Of a stretch of DNA of 64,000 nucleotides, positions 16,564-25,054 are shown in pieces (the stretch's first letter is position 1; each line of letters starts with the position of its first letter). The DNA is taken from NCBI RefSeq assembly GCF_018388425.1, contig NZ_CP074406.1, positions 1,364,001 to 1,428,000 of the forward strand, written 5' to 3'. The stretch comes from Nocardioides faecalis. Its GTDB lineage: Bacteria > Actinomycetota > Actinomycetes > Propionibacteriales > Nocardioidaceae. Under the pieces are notes generated by a model. It was not told the origin of the DNA. It did not search any database and saw only the letters and a program-made list of their open reading frames with translations. A program made the translations under genes and the position numbers.

Positions 16564-16748
16564 GCCAGATGTGGTCAGGTCGGGCGGCTCCGGTTCGCAC
16601 GGGTTCGTGGCGCACGGCACGCCGGGTCCGCCACGTGGTCGCGCGACGTGTCCAGGTCCCGGTAGCCGACGACAGTGCCGTCGCTGAGCCAGACGTAGGC
16701 GCGGTTGATGCCTGGTTCGCATCGCCACGAGACCTCTGCCGAGAGCAC
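16564..16748 (-). pseudogene. Out-of-frame N-terminal segment of the NERD gene
   Basis: A frame from a GTG at 16748 to a TGA at 16575-16577 reads VLSAEVSWRCEPGINRAYVW and LSDGTVVGYRDLDT, then DHVADPA. This looks like an ordinary small beta domain often found before NERD domains, whereas the NERD frame over the same DNA is Arg/Pro-rich noise. A frameshift somewhere between about 16575 and 16630 would join the two. It may be a true mutation, a sequencing error, or a separate 57-residue gene. Confidence 0.45.
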
Positions 16749-16811
16749 CCGGGAATCATGGCCTGCGACAGCCGGTCGCTGCGGCAGAATGCGCGGACGC
16801 GCGGAGGACGT

Positions 16812-17423
16812 TCACCGCTCACGCACCTCCGGCGCCGAGGCCTGGGCGACGAGGTGGTCGATCAGCGCGAGGAGCCGCTTCTCGGTCGCGTTCTCCGGCT
16901 CCTCCAGTCGCATCCGGAGCAGCTCGCGCCCGGAGACGTGGACGAGCCGGGCGACGTACTCGGGGTCGGGGGTGTCGGGGAAGGCCAGCTCCAGGCCGTG
17001 GCGCAGGAAGGCGCGGATGATCGCCTCGGACTCCTCGAGCCGGGCGTGCAGTGCCGGTGGGGCGCCCTGGGGCGGGAACAGGAAGAGCCGCCAGGTGGCG
17101 GGCGCCGCGGCGAGGGCGTCGAGCGCGACACGGAAGGCGCCGAGGAAGACCGCGGACGGCTCGGTGACCTCGAGCGCCGCCACGCCGTGGGCGAACTGGT
17201 CGCGCATCCGGGCGAACTCGCGGTCGACCAGCGCCACGCACAGGCCGCCCATGTCGCCGAACTGCTGGTAGAGCACCGCGCGGGACACGCCTGCGGCCTC
17301 GGCGACCCGGCGGGGTGTCGCGGCGGGGAAGCCGTCGGCGTCGACGATCTCCAGCAGGACGTCGAGGATCTGCTCGCGCCGGTCCTCGCCGGTCATCCGC
17401 TTGCGGCCCGTGGTGGCGGTCAT
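16812..17423 (-). CDS. TetR/AcrR family regulator
   Basis: About 203 residues. The N-terminal HTH reads REQILDVLLEIVDADGF, then PRRVAEAAGVSRAVLYQQFG, the standard TetR DNA-binding segment; the C-terminal ligand domain is variable. I choose the ATG at 17423, with AAGGG five bases before it; a more distal ATG at 17450 is possible. The gene is divergent from an MpaB/latex-clearing-type oxygenase, which it probably represses. The shared 62-bp spacer holds AACTAACAGACTGAAAGTT, a candidate operator with AACT/AGTT ends (weak evidence). Confidence 0.88.
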   Translation of the reverse strand: MTATTGRKRMTGEDRREQILDVLLEIVDADGFPAATPRRVAEAAGVSRAVLYQQFGDMGGLCVALVDREFARMRDQFAHGVAALEVTEPSAVFLGAFRVALDALAAAPATWRLFLFPPQGAPPALHARLEESEAIIRAFLRHGLELAFPDTPDPEYVARLVHVSGRELLRMRLEEPENATEKRLLALIDHLVAQASAPEVRER

Positions 17424-17485
17424 GGCCCTTGACACCCTAGTCCCGCGCATGTCGGATGGAACTAACAGACTGAAAGTTGGCTTCG

Positions 17486-18793
17486 ATGACGGTGCACCAC
17501 CCCGAGCTCGCCGACCGCGTGCGTAGCCAGTCCCGCCTGCAACCGGCCATGTACGGCGACGTCGACCTGACCGCGATCCCGTACCGGTTCACGGTCGACC
17601 CCGACGTGCGCTCCTCGCTGCCCGAATGGGTGGCCGACCGGGACCCGCTGCTGGCCGACGAGCAGACCGTCGACCTGATGCGCACCGCGACGATGCTCGG
17701 CGACGTGGTCGCCGACCCCTACGCCGCGCTCCAGGACCGCTACGGCGTCAAGGGCCTGATCGAGATGCTCACGACCGCCTGCCGCGAGGGCATCGACGCG
17801 GTGCCGGACGCCCCCGAGGAGCTGGTCGCGTTCCTCGCCTCGATGGAGCAGGTGCCGGACTGGCTGGACATGGAGCTGGTCGAGGAGGGCGCCCGCCACA
17901 TCCGGGTGCCGACCGCATTCCTCGCGCCGTTCCTCACCCGCGGCGCGTTCCTGGCCACCTTCATCAACACCTACGCCGCGCTGCCGATGGCCCTGACCGG
18001 CGCCCTGTCCGACAAACGCGCCGCGCGCCGGGTCACCGAGACCACGAGCTTCTTCGCGATCACGACCCTGCCAGGCGCCCTGGAGCGCTACGGCGTCGGC
18101 TTCGAGACCACCGCGCACGTGCGGCTGATGCACTCCGTGGTGCGCTTCAACGCGCTGCGCCGGTCGGCGAAGTGGGACCGGGACGTGTACGGCGTGCCGG
18201 TGCCGCAGGTCGACCAGATGCCGGCGGGCATGATCAACGTCTACCTGCTCGCCTCGGCGGCGCTGCGCCAGGGCCGCACCGAGTGGACGCCGCGGGAGCG
18301 CGCGATCCACGAGTTCGTCCGGTACCGCTGCTTCCTGATGGGCCTGCCCGAGGACCTGCTGCCCAGCGACCCCGAGGGCATCGTCCGGGTGTTCCACACC
18401 CGCGCCGCGACGCTGCGCCACGACTTCGACGACGCCACCTGCGGAGAGCTCGTCCGCTCCACCCTGGCCGCCTACCTGCGCCCGGGCCGCACGCCCTTCG
18501 ACCTCGTCGCGGACCGCGTCGAGAAGGCCTGGAGCAAGACCTTCTTCACCCGCGCCTTCGGCCGGGCCCGAGAGGCGGCGGCGATGGGAGTCGAGCTGAA
18601 CGGCCTCGACCGCGCCCTCGTCGCGGCGACCGCCCCCTTCATCCTCGGCCGGTTCACGGTGGTGCTGCGGGCCACCCAGGGCCGGTTCCACGCGCCGTTC
18701 GACGCCTACACGCTGCGGCTGCTGCGCAAGCGGCTGGCGACGTACGGCGTGGAGCAGGCCATGACCGAGGACCACGGCGCCATCGCCCACTGA
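17486..18793 (+). CDS. MpaB/latex-clearing-protein family oxygenase (DUF2236)
   Basis: A 435-residue haem-oxygenase-like protein. Family markers are AARRVTETTSFF (the Arg pair and Thr region near the haem) and VRLMHSVVRFNALRR, whose His (about H216) corresponds to the proximal haem ligand of latex clearing protein. It lacks a signal peptide, unlike secreted Lcp rubber oxygenases, so a cytoplasmic substrate is more likely. I use the ATG at 17486; a TTG three codons earlier is possible. The divergent TetR gene is the probable regulator, an arrangement also known for lcp genes. Confidence 0.82.
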   Translation: MTVHHPELADRVRSQSRLQPAMYGDVDLTAIPYRFTVDPDVRSSLPEWVADRDPLLADEQTVDLMRTATMLGDVVADPYAALQDRYGVKGLIEMLTTACREGIDAVPDAPEELVAFLASMEQVPDWLDMELVEEGARHIRVPTAFLAPFLTRGAFLATFINTYAALPMALTGALSDKRAARRVTETTSFFAITTLPGALERYGVGFETTAHVRLMHSVVRFNALRRSAKWDRDVYGVPVPQVDQMPAGMINVYLLASAALRQGRTEWTPRERAIHEFVRYRCFLMGLPEDLLPSDPEGIVRVFHTRAATLRHDFDDATCGELVRSTLAAYLRPGRTPFDLVADRVEKAWSKTFFTRAFGRAREAAAMGVELNGLDRALVAATAPFILGRFTVVLRATQGRFHAPFDAYTLRLLRKRLATYGVEQAMTEDHGAIAH

Positions 18794-18916
18794 CTCCCCG
18801 CAGCCCCAGCGGGCCGCGCAGCGAAATCTGGGTATCTCCGCGTTCCCCCTCCACTCGTCGGGGGAGCACGCGAGGAACGTGGTGTCCGTCCGACGACGCC
18901 ACCCTCGGGGGATGCC

Positions 18917-20620
18917 ATGAGCGAGACCACCGCTGCACGCCGTGCCGATGACGGGGCGGTGCCGGGGGTGCACCCCCGTCCGTTGCTGCTGGTCCGCGGG
19001 TTCGGCGGCCTCGACGTGGAGGCGGAGCAGCGCAACGCCTACCAGGGCTTCAACGACGGCACGGTGTATCCCGAGCGGCGCGGCCAGAACTTCATCTACG
19101 AGGGCTTCGTGCTGCGCGCGCTGAAGTCGGCCCGCTACCGCTACACCGACGCGACCAACGTCGTCGGCTACTACCCCGAGGCGCTCGAGCCCGCCGACTC
19201 GAGCCGCTACTTCGGCGGTTTCGCGCCGGACGACATCGGCGGCAACAGTGTGGTGATCGACCCCGCGACGGCGGAGCTGGTGCTGGCCTCCGGGCTCGCC
19301 GGCACGATCTGGGTCTACCGCTACTACGACCTGCGGCCCCGCGCCCTGGCGACGTACGGCGCCGGGCTGGCCCGGTTGGTGCGCCTGATCGAGAAGGCCG
19401 CCGCGGTGCACGGGCACGACTTCGAGGGTGTCGACATCGTCGCGCACAGCATGGGCGGGCTCGTGGTCCGCGAGGGGCTGAAGGTGCTGCACGGCGAGAA
19501 GAAGGACTCGGCGAGGCGTCTGGTGCACAAGGTGGTCACGCTGGGCACCCCGCACCGGGGCATCGCGTTCCAAGGGCTGCCGCGGTGGCTCACGGCGGTG
19601 CTGCCGGGGGTGCGCGACACCAGCGACGAGCTCGCGGCGTTCAGCCCGCACCGCAAGGACGCCGCCCGGGTCAAGCAGTGGTTCGAGCCCGAGAACATCC
19701 TCACCGTGGTGGGCACCGACTTCCGCACCTACCACAACGCCGCCGCCTCACTGGCGAACCGGCTCACCTCCCTTCCTGACGAGGGCACGCTGGCCACCAA
19801 CCGGAGCGACGGGCTGGTCAAGCAGGCCGCGGCCCAGCTGCCCGGTGCGCCGCGGACGTTCGTGCACAAGTGCCACGGCGGCCCCGACTCGCTGGTGACC
19901 TCGCGGGAGGCCTACGAGATCGCCATGCGGTTCTTCCACGGCACCCACCGGGTGCGGCTGCACCTGGACGAGGCCCGGATCAGCCGCGGACGCGACTTCT
20001 TCGGCAAGTCCGAGTTCTACTTCGGTGTCACGATCAAGCCGCGCGGCGTGGACTTCGAGCTGTTCCACCAGAGCCGGGCGGCACAGAACTGCTACGGCCC
20101 GTTCCGCGAGGCGGACCTCAGCGACGGGCGGGAGGACCTCGCCGAGGAGCTGGCCCGGCCCCTGGCCAAGACCGGCGACGAGACCACCTGCTGGGCCGGT
20201 CCCGACCGGCTGATCTGGGACGGCTGGATCGACGCGAACGCGGTGCCCGACCCGGACAGCCCGGAGATGGTGTTCCGCCTCGACGTGTATGTCGGGGAGC
20301 GGGACAGCTACGGCGTGGGGTTCTCCGACAACGTGATCTTCCGCAAGCAGTACTACGTGCAGGTCTTCCCGGGCAGCCCGATGCAGATGTTCGTGCACAC
20401 CGACGAGCGGTGGCTGGGCCCCGCGGCGACGCGCACCGAGCAGGCCATGGGCCAGGAGGCGGCAGACCTGAGCAGCACCGACGATCGGGGAGTGGTGAGG
20501 GACGCGGAGGCGCCCTCGCCACAGGTGCAGCGCGCCGAGCACGCCGACGACGGTTGGCGCTTCGACGTCGCCGGCACCGGGTTCGCGGCCACCTTCCGGG
20601 TGGAGATCGACGGGGTGTGA
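18917..20620 (+). CDS. Alpha/beta-hydrolase (lipase/esterase-like)
   Basis: 567 residues. The N-terminal half is an alpha/beta-hydrolase with an oxyanion-type start (PLLLVRGFGG), the nucleophile elbow VAHSMGGLVVREGL and VVTLGTPHRGIAF, as in PGAP1-like and triacylglycerol lipases. The catalytic His is probably in the HKCHGGPDSLV region. About 250 C-terminal residues, rich in beta-type sequence, have no family I recognise. There is no signal peptide, so action is probably intracellular or at the membrane face. GGGGGA before the ATG supports the start. Confidence 0.78.
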   Translation: MSETTAARRADDGAVPGVHPRPLLLVRGFGGLDVEAEQRNAYQGFNDGTVYPERRGQNFIYEGFVLRALKSARYRYTDATNVVGYYPEALEPADSSRYFGGFAPDDIGGNSVVIDPATAELVLASGLAGTIWVYRYYDLRPRALATYGAGLARLVRLIEKAAAVHGHDFEGVDIVAHSMGGLVVREGLKVLHGEKKDSARRLVHKVVTLGTPHRGIAFQGLPRWLTAVLPGVRDTSDELAAFSPHRKDAARVKQWFEPENILTVVGTDFRTYHNAAASLANRLTSLPDEGTLATNRSDGLVKQAAAQLPGAPRTFVHKCHGGPDSLVTSREAYEIAMRFFHGTHRVRLHLDEARISRGRDFFGKSEFYFGVTIKPRGVDFELFHQSRAAQNCYGPFREADLSDGREDLAEELARPLAKTGDETTCWAGPDRLIWDGWIDANAVPDPDSPEMVFRLDVYVGERDSYGVGFSDNVIFRKQYYVQVFPGSPMQMFVHTDERWLGPAATRTEQAMGQEAADLSSTDDRGVVRDAEAPSPQVQRAEHADDGWRFDVAGTGFAATFRVEIDGV

Positions 20621-20642
20621 GCCCGGGCGGCGCCGTCGCTGC

Positions 20643-20876
20643 TCAGTGGTCCTCGCCCCAGTTGGCGACGATCACCGCGATCGGCGGCAGCACCGCCGCG
20701 ACCGCCGACATCGCCACCGCCGCCGGCGTCGACCACAGCCGCACGACGTTCCAGGCCAGCACGATCAGCACGACGCACGTGCCCATCAGGGCGACGTACC
20801 ACCGCCGCCGGCGGCGCAGCCGCTCGCTCTGGGAGCGGCGCACGCCGTCACCGGTGATGCGTTCGGGACGAGCCAT
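20643..20876 (-). CDS. DUF3099 small membrane protein
   Basis: 77 residues. ITGDGVRRSQSERLRRRRRW leads into two hydrophobic segments (YVALMGTCVVLIVLAWNVV and VAAVLPPIAVIVANWGEDH), the standard layout of DUF3099 proteins, which are conserved in actinobacteria and of unknown function. The positive-inside rule puts the basic N-terminus in the cytoplasm. GGAGGG abuts the chosen ATG without spacing, so the real start may be the ATG eight codons upstream (20900). Confidence 0.78.
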   Translation of the reverse strand: MARPERITGDGVRRSQSERLRRRRRWYVALMGTCVVLIVLAWNVVRLWSTPAAVAMSAVAAVLPPIAVIVANWGEDH

Positions 20877-20920
20877 CCCTCCACTGTGCCACCGCGACAT
20901 CCACGCGGGCCGCGGTGCGC

Positions 20921-21331
20921 TCAGCGCGACCGACCGGGCTCCGCGGTCAGCGCCCCGGGGAGGGAGCCGTGGAAGTGCTTGAGCTTCCACTCCCCATCCT
21001 CGCGCACCAACCAGAGCGTCAGCCGGAAGTCGAAGCGATGCGGCCCGGTGCCGTCGTCGGACTCCACCTGTCCCTCGGTCGCGACGAGCAGGTGCGTGTC
21101 GCTCGCGTCCACGACGGCGTGGCGGTCGAGGTGCCAGCGGATGGTGTTGGCGTCGACGACGCGTTGCAGGTAGTCGCTGGCCTCATCGGGGCCGAAGTTG
21201 GCCCGTGAGGCACCGAAGATGACGACGTCGTCGGTGCACATCGTCCTCAGCGCGGTCATGTCCCGAGCAGCGATCCCGACCTCGAACCGGTCCAGGAACG
21301 CTCGCGCCTCGGCGAAGCCGTCAGCCACCAT
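20921..21331 (-). CDS. SnoaL/NTF2-like protein
   Basis: 136 residues with the cone-shaped NTF2 pattern: FLDRFEVGIAARDMTALRTM, then CTDDVVIFG, and a C-terminal RFDFRLTLWLVREDGEWKLK followed by HFHGS. Such proteins are small-molecule-binding domains or isomerase/hydrolase-like enzymes; no function can be assigned. A TAGAGT box (21338-21343) sits six bases before the ATG, giving a leaderless start. Confidence 0.87.
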   Translation of the reverse strand: MVADGFAEARAFLDRFEVGIAARDMTALRTMCTDDVVIFGASRANFGPDEASDYLQRVVDANTIRWHLDRHAVVDASDTHLLVATEGQVESDDGTGPHRFDFRLTLWLVREDGEWKLKHFHGSLPGALTAEPGRSR

Positions 21332-21413
21332 CGTTGCACTCTATGAGCCACTCGCCCGGGTGTCGACAGGCTCGCACGTCTCGGTCCTCGACGCCGCTTG
21401 CCCGCTCCGTGTC

Positions 21414-22160
21414 TCAGCCCGGCGAGGACGACACGGACACCCTCCGTGCGCGTACGACGTGCCAGGCGACGCATGCCGCGAACGTCGCCACCACGAGGGC
21501 GATGACGCCGTCGACGACGGCGAAGTACGCCATGGCGTGCGGGGCGGGTGCGTGCCGGACGACGGCGAGCAGCCCGGTCGCGGCGGCTGTGGCGAGCACG
21601 ACGGGCAGCGTCGGTGCCGGCAGCACCCGCGGCGCGCGCGGTTCGGCCAGCGGCTTCCGGGAGCGCACGAGGTGCACCAGGTACCACCCGAGGACCGCCG
21701 AGCCGACGACCCCGGAGCCGTACTGCGCCCACTGCGCCCCGAGGAGGCCGGCGTGCTCCTCGCGCAACCACGCGATGCGGCTCGTGCCCCAGCGGTCCGC
21801 GTGGGTGAACGAGTCCCACCCGACGTGGGTGAGCGCGCCGAGGCACGCCGCCGGGACCGCGAGCAGCCACTCCCGCCCGCTCAGCCGGACCCGCGGCCGC
21901 AACCGGATCCGGAGCCGTTGCGGTGCCATGTCGACCAGTGCGTCGCGCACTCCCGTGAACCACAGCAGCAGCACCGCGAGCGCGACCACCAGGTCGACGC
22001 TCACGATCCCCAGCGCGCTGTGGGTGACGCCGTACACGCCCCACGCACCCAGGAAGACCGGCAGGTCGGGCGCCATGGACCCGATCACCAGGGCGACCAT
22101 CGGCAGCCCGAGGCGCCGCAGCGGCAGCACGGCGGCGGGATGGGCGATCGTCACCGGCAT
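21414..22160 (-). CDS. DUF4184 membrane protein
   Basis: 248 residues opening with MPVTIAHPAAVLPLRRLG and VIGSMAPDLP, the signature start of DUF4184, then several hydrophobic helices, a conserved internal ACLGALTHVGWDSFTHADRW and a basic C-terminus. The conserved His/Asp residues resemble those of membrane-bound metal-dependent hydrolases, so a zinc-type hydrolase is possible. A TAGGAT box (22167-22172), placed in the 21-bp gap behind hrpB, lies six bases before the ATG. Confidence 0.87.
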   Translation of the reverse strand: MPVTIAHPAAVLPLRRLGLPMVALVIGSMAPDLPVFLGAWGVYGVTHSALGIVSVDLVVALAVLLLWFTGVRDALVDMAPQRLRIRLRPRVRLSGREWLLAVPAACLGALTHVGWDSFTHADRWGTSRIAWLREEHAGLLGAQWAQYGSGVVGSAVLGWYLVHLVRSRKPLAEPRAPRVLPAPTLPVVLATAAATGLLAVVRHAPAPHAMAYFAVVDGVIALVVATFAACVAWHVVRARRVSVSSSPG

Positions 22161-22181
22161 TGGCGCATCCTAGGCCGGCCG

Positions 22182-24737
22182 CTACCGCCGGGGCCGCGGA
22201 TTGTTCGTGCGGGCGGTGGCCGGGGCGGTGCGCGGGTCCTCGGGCCAGGAGTGCTTGGGGTAGCGCCCGCGCAGGTCGGCGCGCACCCCCGGATAGCCGT
22301 TGTCCCAGAAGGAGTCGAGGTCTGCGGTGACGGCGGCGGGACGCCGGGCGGGGGAGAGCAGGTGCAGCAGCAGCGGCACCCGGCCGTCGGCGAGCACCGG
22401 CACGTCCCTCCAGCCGAAAACCTCCTGCAGCCGTACGGCGAGCACCGGCTGCTCGCCCGTGTAGTCGATCCGCACGGTCGATCCGCTGGGCACCTGCACC
22501 CGCTCGGGGGCCAGCTCGTCGAGCCGGCCGGCCTGCGGCCAGGGCAGCAGCGCCCGCAGCGCGGAGGTGACGTCGATGCGGCGCAGGTCGGCCGCGGAGC
22601 GCACCCGCGCCAGCTGGGGGCCGAGCCACGACTCGAGGTTCTCGGTCAGCGCGGTGTCGCTGACGTCGGGCCACGGGTCGCCGAGGGCGCGGTGCAGGAA
22701 GTCGAGGCGGGCGCGCAGCGCGGTGGCGGCCTCGGTCCAGGTCAGCAGGCCGATGCCCTCACTGGCCAGCGCCTCACGGATCGCCGCGGCCACGGCCTCG
22801 GTGGGCGGATCGGGGAGCGGGACGGAGCTGAGCTCGATCGCGCCCAGCAACGTACGACGCCGCGCCACCACCCGCCCGCCGGTCCAGGTGACCTCGTCGA
22901 CCTCGCGCCACACCGACCCCGCGGCCTCCAGCGCCAGGTCCTCGGTGAGCGGCGCAGCGGCGCGGATCCGTGCCTCACGCTGCCCGGCGCGGCGCTCGGC
23001 GTCGCCGACCGCGAGCCACTCCAGGCCGGCCAGCGGCCCCGGGTCGCGGGGGTCGAGGGCGGCGCCGGTGCCGGAGGCCATCAGGTAGCTCGAGGAGCCG
23101 GCGCGCTTGCGCGCGATCCGGTCCGGGTGCGCCAGCGCGACCACCAGCCCGACGGCGACGTCGTCGGTCAGGCGGTGGGAGTGACCGGCGCCCTTGTCGG
23201 ACTCTTGAGCGGCCTGCGCGTCGGCGATCTTCTGAAGCCGGGTGACCTGGCTGCGCCAGGCGCCGGAGCGCTCCCCGGCACGCAACCCGCGGAGCGCGGC
23301 GACCAGGTCGGCGCCGGGGGCGCGGACATCCTCGCTGAGCATCGCGACCACCTCGGCGGCGCGCTTGGTGCCGACGAGCGGTGCGCCGTCGAGGAGCGCG
23401 CGGGCCAGGCGCGGGTCGGTCGGCACGCCCGCGATCAGGCGGCCGCGTGCGGTGGCCCGACCGTCCTCGGTCAGTGCACCCAGCTCGACGAGCACTTCGC
23501 GGGCGCTGGCGAGGGCGTGCGCCGGCGGTTGGTCGAGCAGTGCCAGGTCGCGCACGTCGGTGCTGCCCCAGCACGCCACCTCCAGTGCGAACGCGGTCAG
23601 GTCGGCGGTGGCGATCTCGGGCTCGGGGTGCGCGGCGAGGTGGGCGTGCTCGGCCTCGGACCAGCAGCGCAGCACGGCGCCGGGCCCCAGTCGTCCGGCG
23701 CGTCCGGCCCGCTGCTCGGCCGCGGCCTTGCTGACCGCGACGGTGACCAGGGAGGCCAGGCCGCGGCGGTGGTCGGTGCGCGGCTCGCGGGAGAACCCGG
23801 CGTCGACCACGATGCGGACCCCGGGCACGGTCAGCGACGACTCGGCGACCGCCGTGGACACGACCACCCGGCGCCGCGGTCCCTCCTGCAGCGCCCGGTC
23901 CTGCGCGGCGCCGGGCAGCCGGCCGTGCAGAGGATGCACGTCGACGTCGAGGCCGGCGAGGCGTCGTACGGTGGCGTCGACCTCGGCGACACCCGGCACG
24001 AAGACCAGGACGTCGCCGGTGTGCTCGGCGAGCGCACGGCGGACGGTGGCGGCGACGTGGTCGTGGAAGCCCGGGGTGATGCCGCGGTCGTCGGTACGGC
24101 GCACGCCCGGCGGCGGCGGGCACCAGACGGTCTGCACCGGGTGCAGGGCACCGGGGACGGTGACCACGGGAGCTCCGCCGAGCAGGGACGCCGTCCGCTC
24201 GGCCTCGATGGTGGCCGACATCGCCACCAGGGACAGGTCGCGCAGGTTGGCGCGGATGTCGACGAGCAGGGCCAGGGTCAGGTCGGCGTCGAGGTGCCGC
24301 TCGTGCACCTCGTCGAGCACGACGGCGCCGACGCCGGCCAGCTCGGGGTCGTGCTGGATCCGTCGCAGCAGCAGCCCGGTGGTGACCACCTCGACCCGCG
24401 TGGCGCGGCCGACCTTCCGGTCCCCGCGTACGGCGTACCCGACCGTCTCACCCACCGGCTCGCCCAGCAGCTGCGCCAACCGCCGGGCCGCGGCACGGGC
24501 CGCGATCCGGCTGGGCTGGGTGACCACCACCCGCCCGTCGACGCTTTGGGCGACCGCGGGCGGCACCAGCGTGGTCTTGCCGGTGCCGGGCGGAGCGTGC
24601 ACCACCGCGGTCCCGGTGCTGCGCAGCGCCTCGTCGAGCGCCGGCAGGCCCGCGGTGACCGGGAGGTCCGGCGGTGCGGCGAGCAGGCGGCGCAGCGGGT
24701 CGGACACGTCTGAAGTCTGCCGCACGGACCCGTTCAC
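22182..24737 (-). CDS. hrpB: ATP-dependent helicase HrpB
   Basis: 851 residues of DEAH-type SF2 helicase. In order: Walker A HAPPGTGKTT, VVTQPSRIAARAAA, VVLDEVHERHLD (motif II), MSATIE (III), VVVSTAVAESSLT (V), EQRAGRAGRLGPG (VI), then a C-terminal HrpB region including LLLHLLSPARRPAAVT and DLDSFWDNGYP, which is diagnostic for HrpB against HrpA. Its precise RNA or DNA role is uncertain. The start is a GTG at 24737; a GTG about ten codons in (VSDPLRRLL) is an alternative. Confidence 0.95.
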   Translation of the reverse strand: MNGSVRQTSDVSDPLRRLLAAPPDLPVTAGLPALDEALRSTGTAVVHAPPGTGKTTLVPPAVAQSVDGRVVVTQPSRIAARAAARRLAQLLGEPVGETVGYAVRGDRKVGRATRVEVVTTGLLLRRIQHDPELAGVGAVVLDEVHERHLDADLTLALLVDIRANLRDLSLVAMSATIEAERTASLLGGAPVVTVPGALHPVQTVWCPPPPGVRRTDDRGITPGFHDHVAATVRRALAEHTGDVLVFVPGVAEVDATVRRLAGLDVDVHPLHGRLPGAAQDRALQEGPRRRVVVSTAVAESSLTVPGVRIVVDAGFSREPRTDHRRGLASLVTVAVSKAAAEQRAGRAGRLGPGAVLRCWSEAEHAHLAAHPEPEIATADLTAFALEVACWGSTDVRDLALLDQPPAHALASAREVLVELGALTEDGRATARGRLIAGVPTDPRLARALLDGAPLVGTKRAAEVVAMLSEDVRAPGADLVAALRGLRAGERSGAWRSQVTRLQKIADAQAAQESDKGAGHSHRLTDDVAVGLVVALAHPDRIARKRAGSSSYLMASGTGAALDPRDPGPLAGLEWLAVGDAERRAGQREARIRAAAPLTEDLALEAAGSVWREVDEVTWTGGRVVARRRTLLGAIELSSVPLPDPPTEAVAAAIREALASEGIGLLTWTEAATALRARLDFLHRALGDPWPDVSDTALTENLESWLGPQLARVRSAADLRRIDVTSALRALLPWPQAGRLDELAPERVQVPSGSTVRIDYTGEQPVLAVRLQEVFGWRDVPVLADGRVPLLLHLLSPARRPAAVTADLDSFWDNGYPGVRADLRGRYPKHSWPEDPRTAPATARTNNPRPRR

Positions 24738-24776
24738 GCAGGGGGCCGTGCGCTCATCGCGGCGGGAGCGGTCGGT

Positions 24777-24921
24777 TCAGCGGTTCTGGGTGCCGTCGTT
24801 GTAGGGGTCGGGCACACCGGGAGGCGTCTCACCGCTGCCGTGGAGGTACCCGGAAGCGAGGGTGGCTGTTCTCCCAGTTGTTGTCGCGCTCATCCACCTG
24901 AACGATCTCGACCTCATCCAT
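24777..24921 (-). pseudogene. Frameshifted small conserved gene
   Basis: From an ATG at 24921 one frame reads MDEVEIVQVDERDNNWENSH and PRFRV, then stops at 24829. The adjacent frame continues with YLHGSGETPPGVPDPYNDGT and ends at a stop at 24777-24779. Together they resemble a small acidic actinobacterial protein whose text normally runs ...PRFRVYL..., so about two bases appear to be missing near 24847. The N-terminal half may still be made as a 30-residue peptide. No function is known. Confidence 0.55.
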
Positions 24922-25054
24922 CACGGAAGTCTCCCAGTCGCCAGCGCGGAATCTACCGCTCATCGGCAGACCTCGTCCGCCGCGGATTGACGCGTTGTCG
25001 GAGAGGGTGTCTATTGGTGGGGTCGGCTCGGCGGCCTATTCCAGGGAGCAGGCG

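Noticed and set aside
21198-24713. 1171-codon open frame on the + strand opposite hrpB
   Set aside because: Its translation is Gly/Arg/His-rich without domains. It mirrors the codon structure of the real hrpB and DUF4184 genes on the other strand, a usual artefact of high GC.
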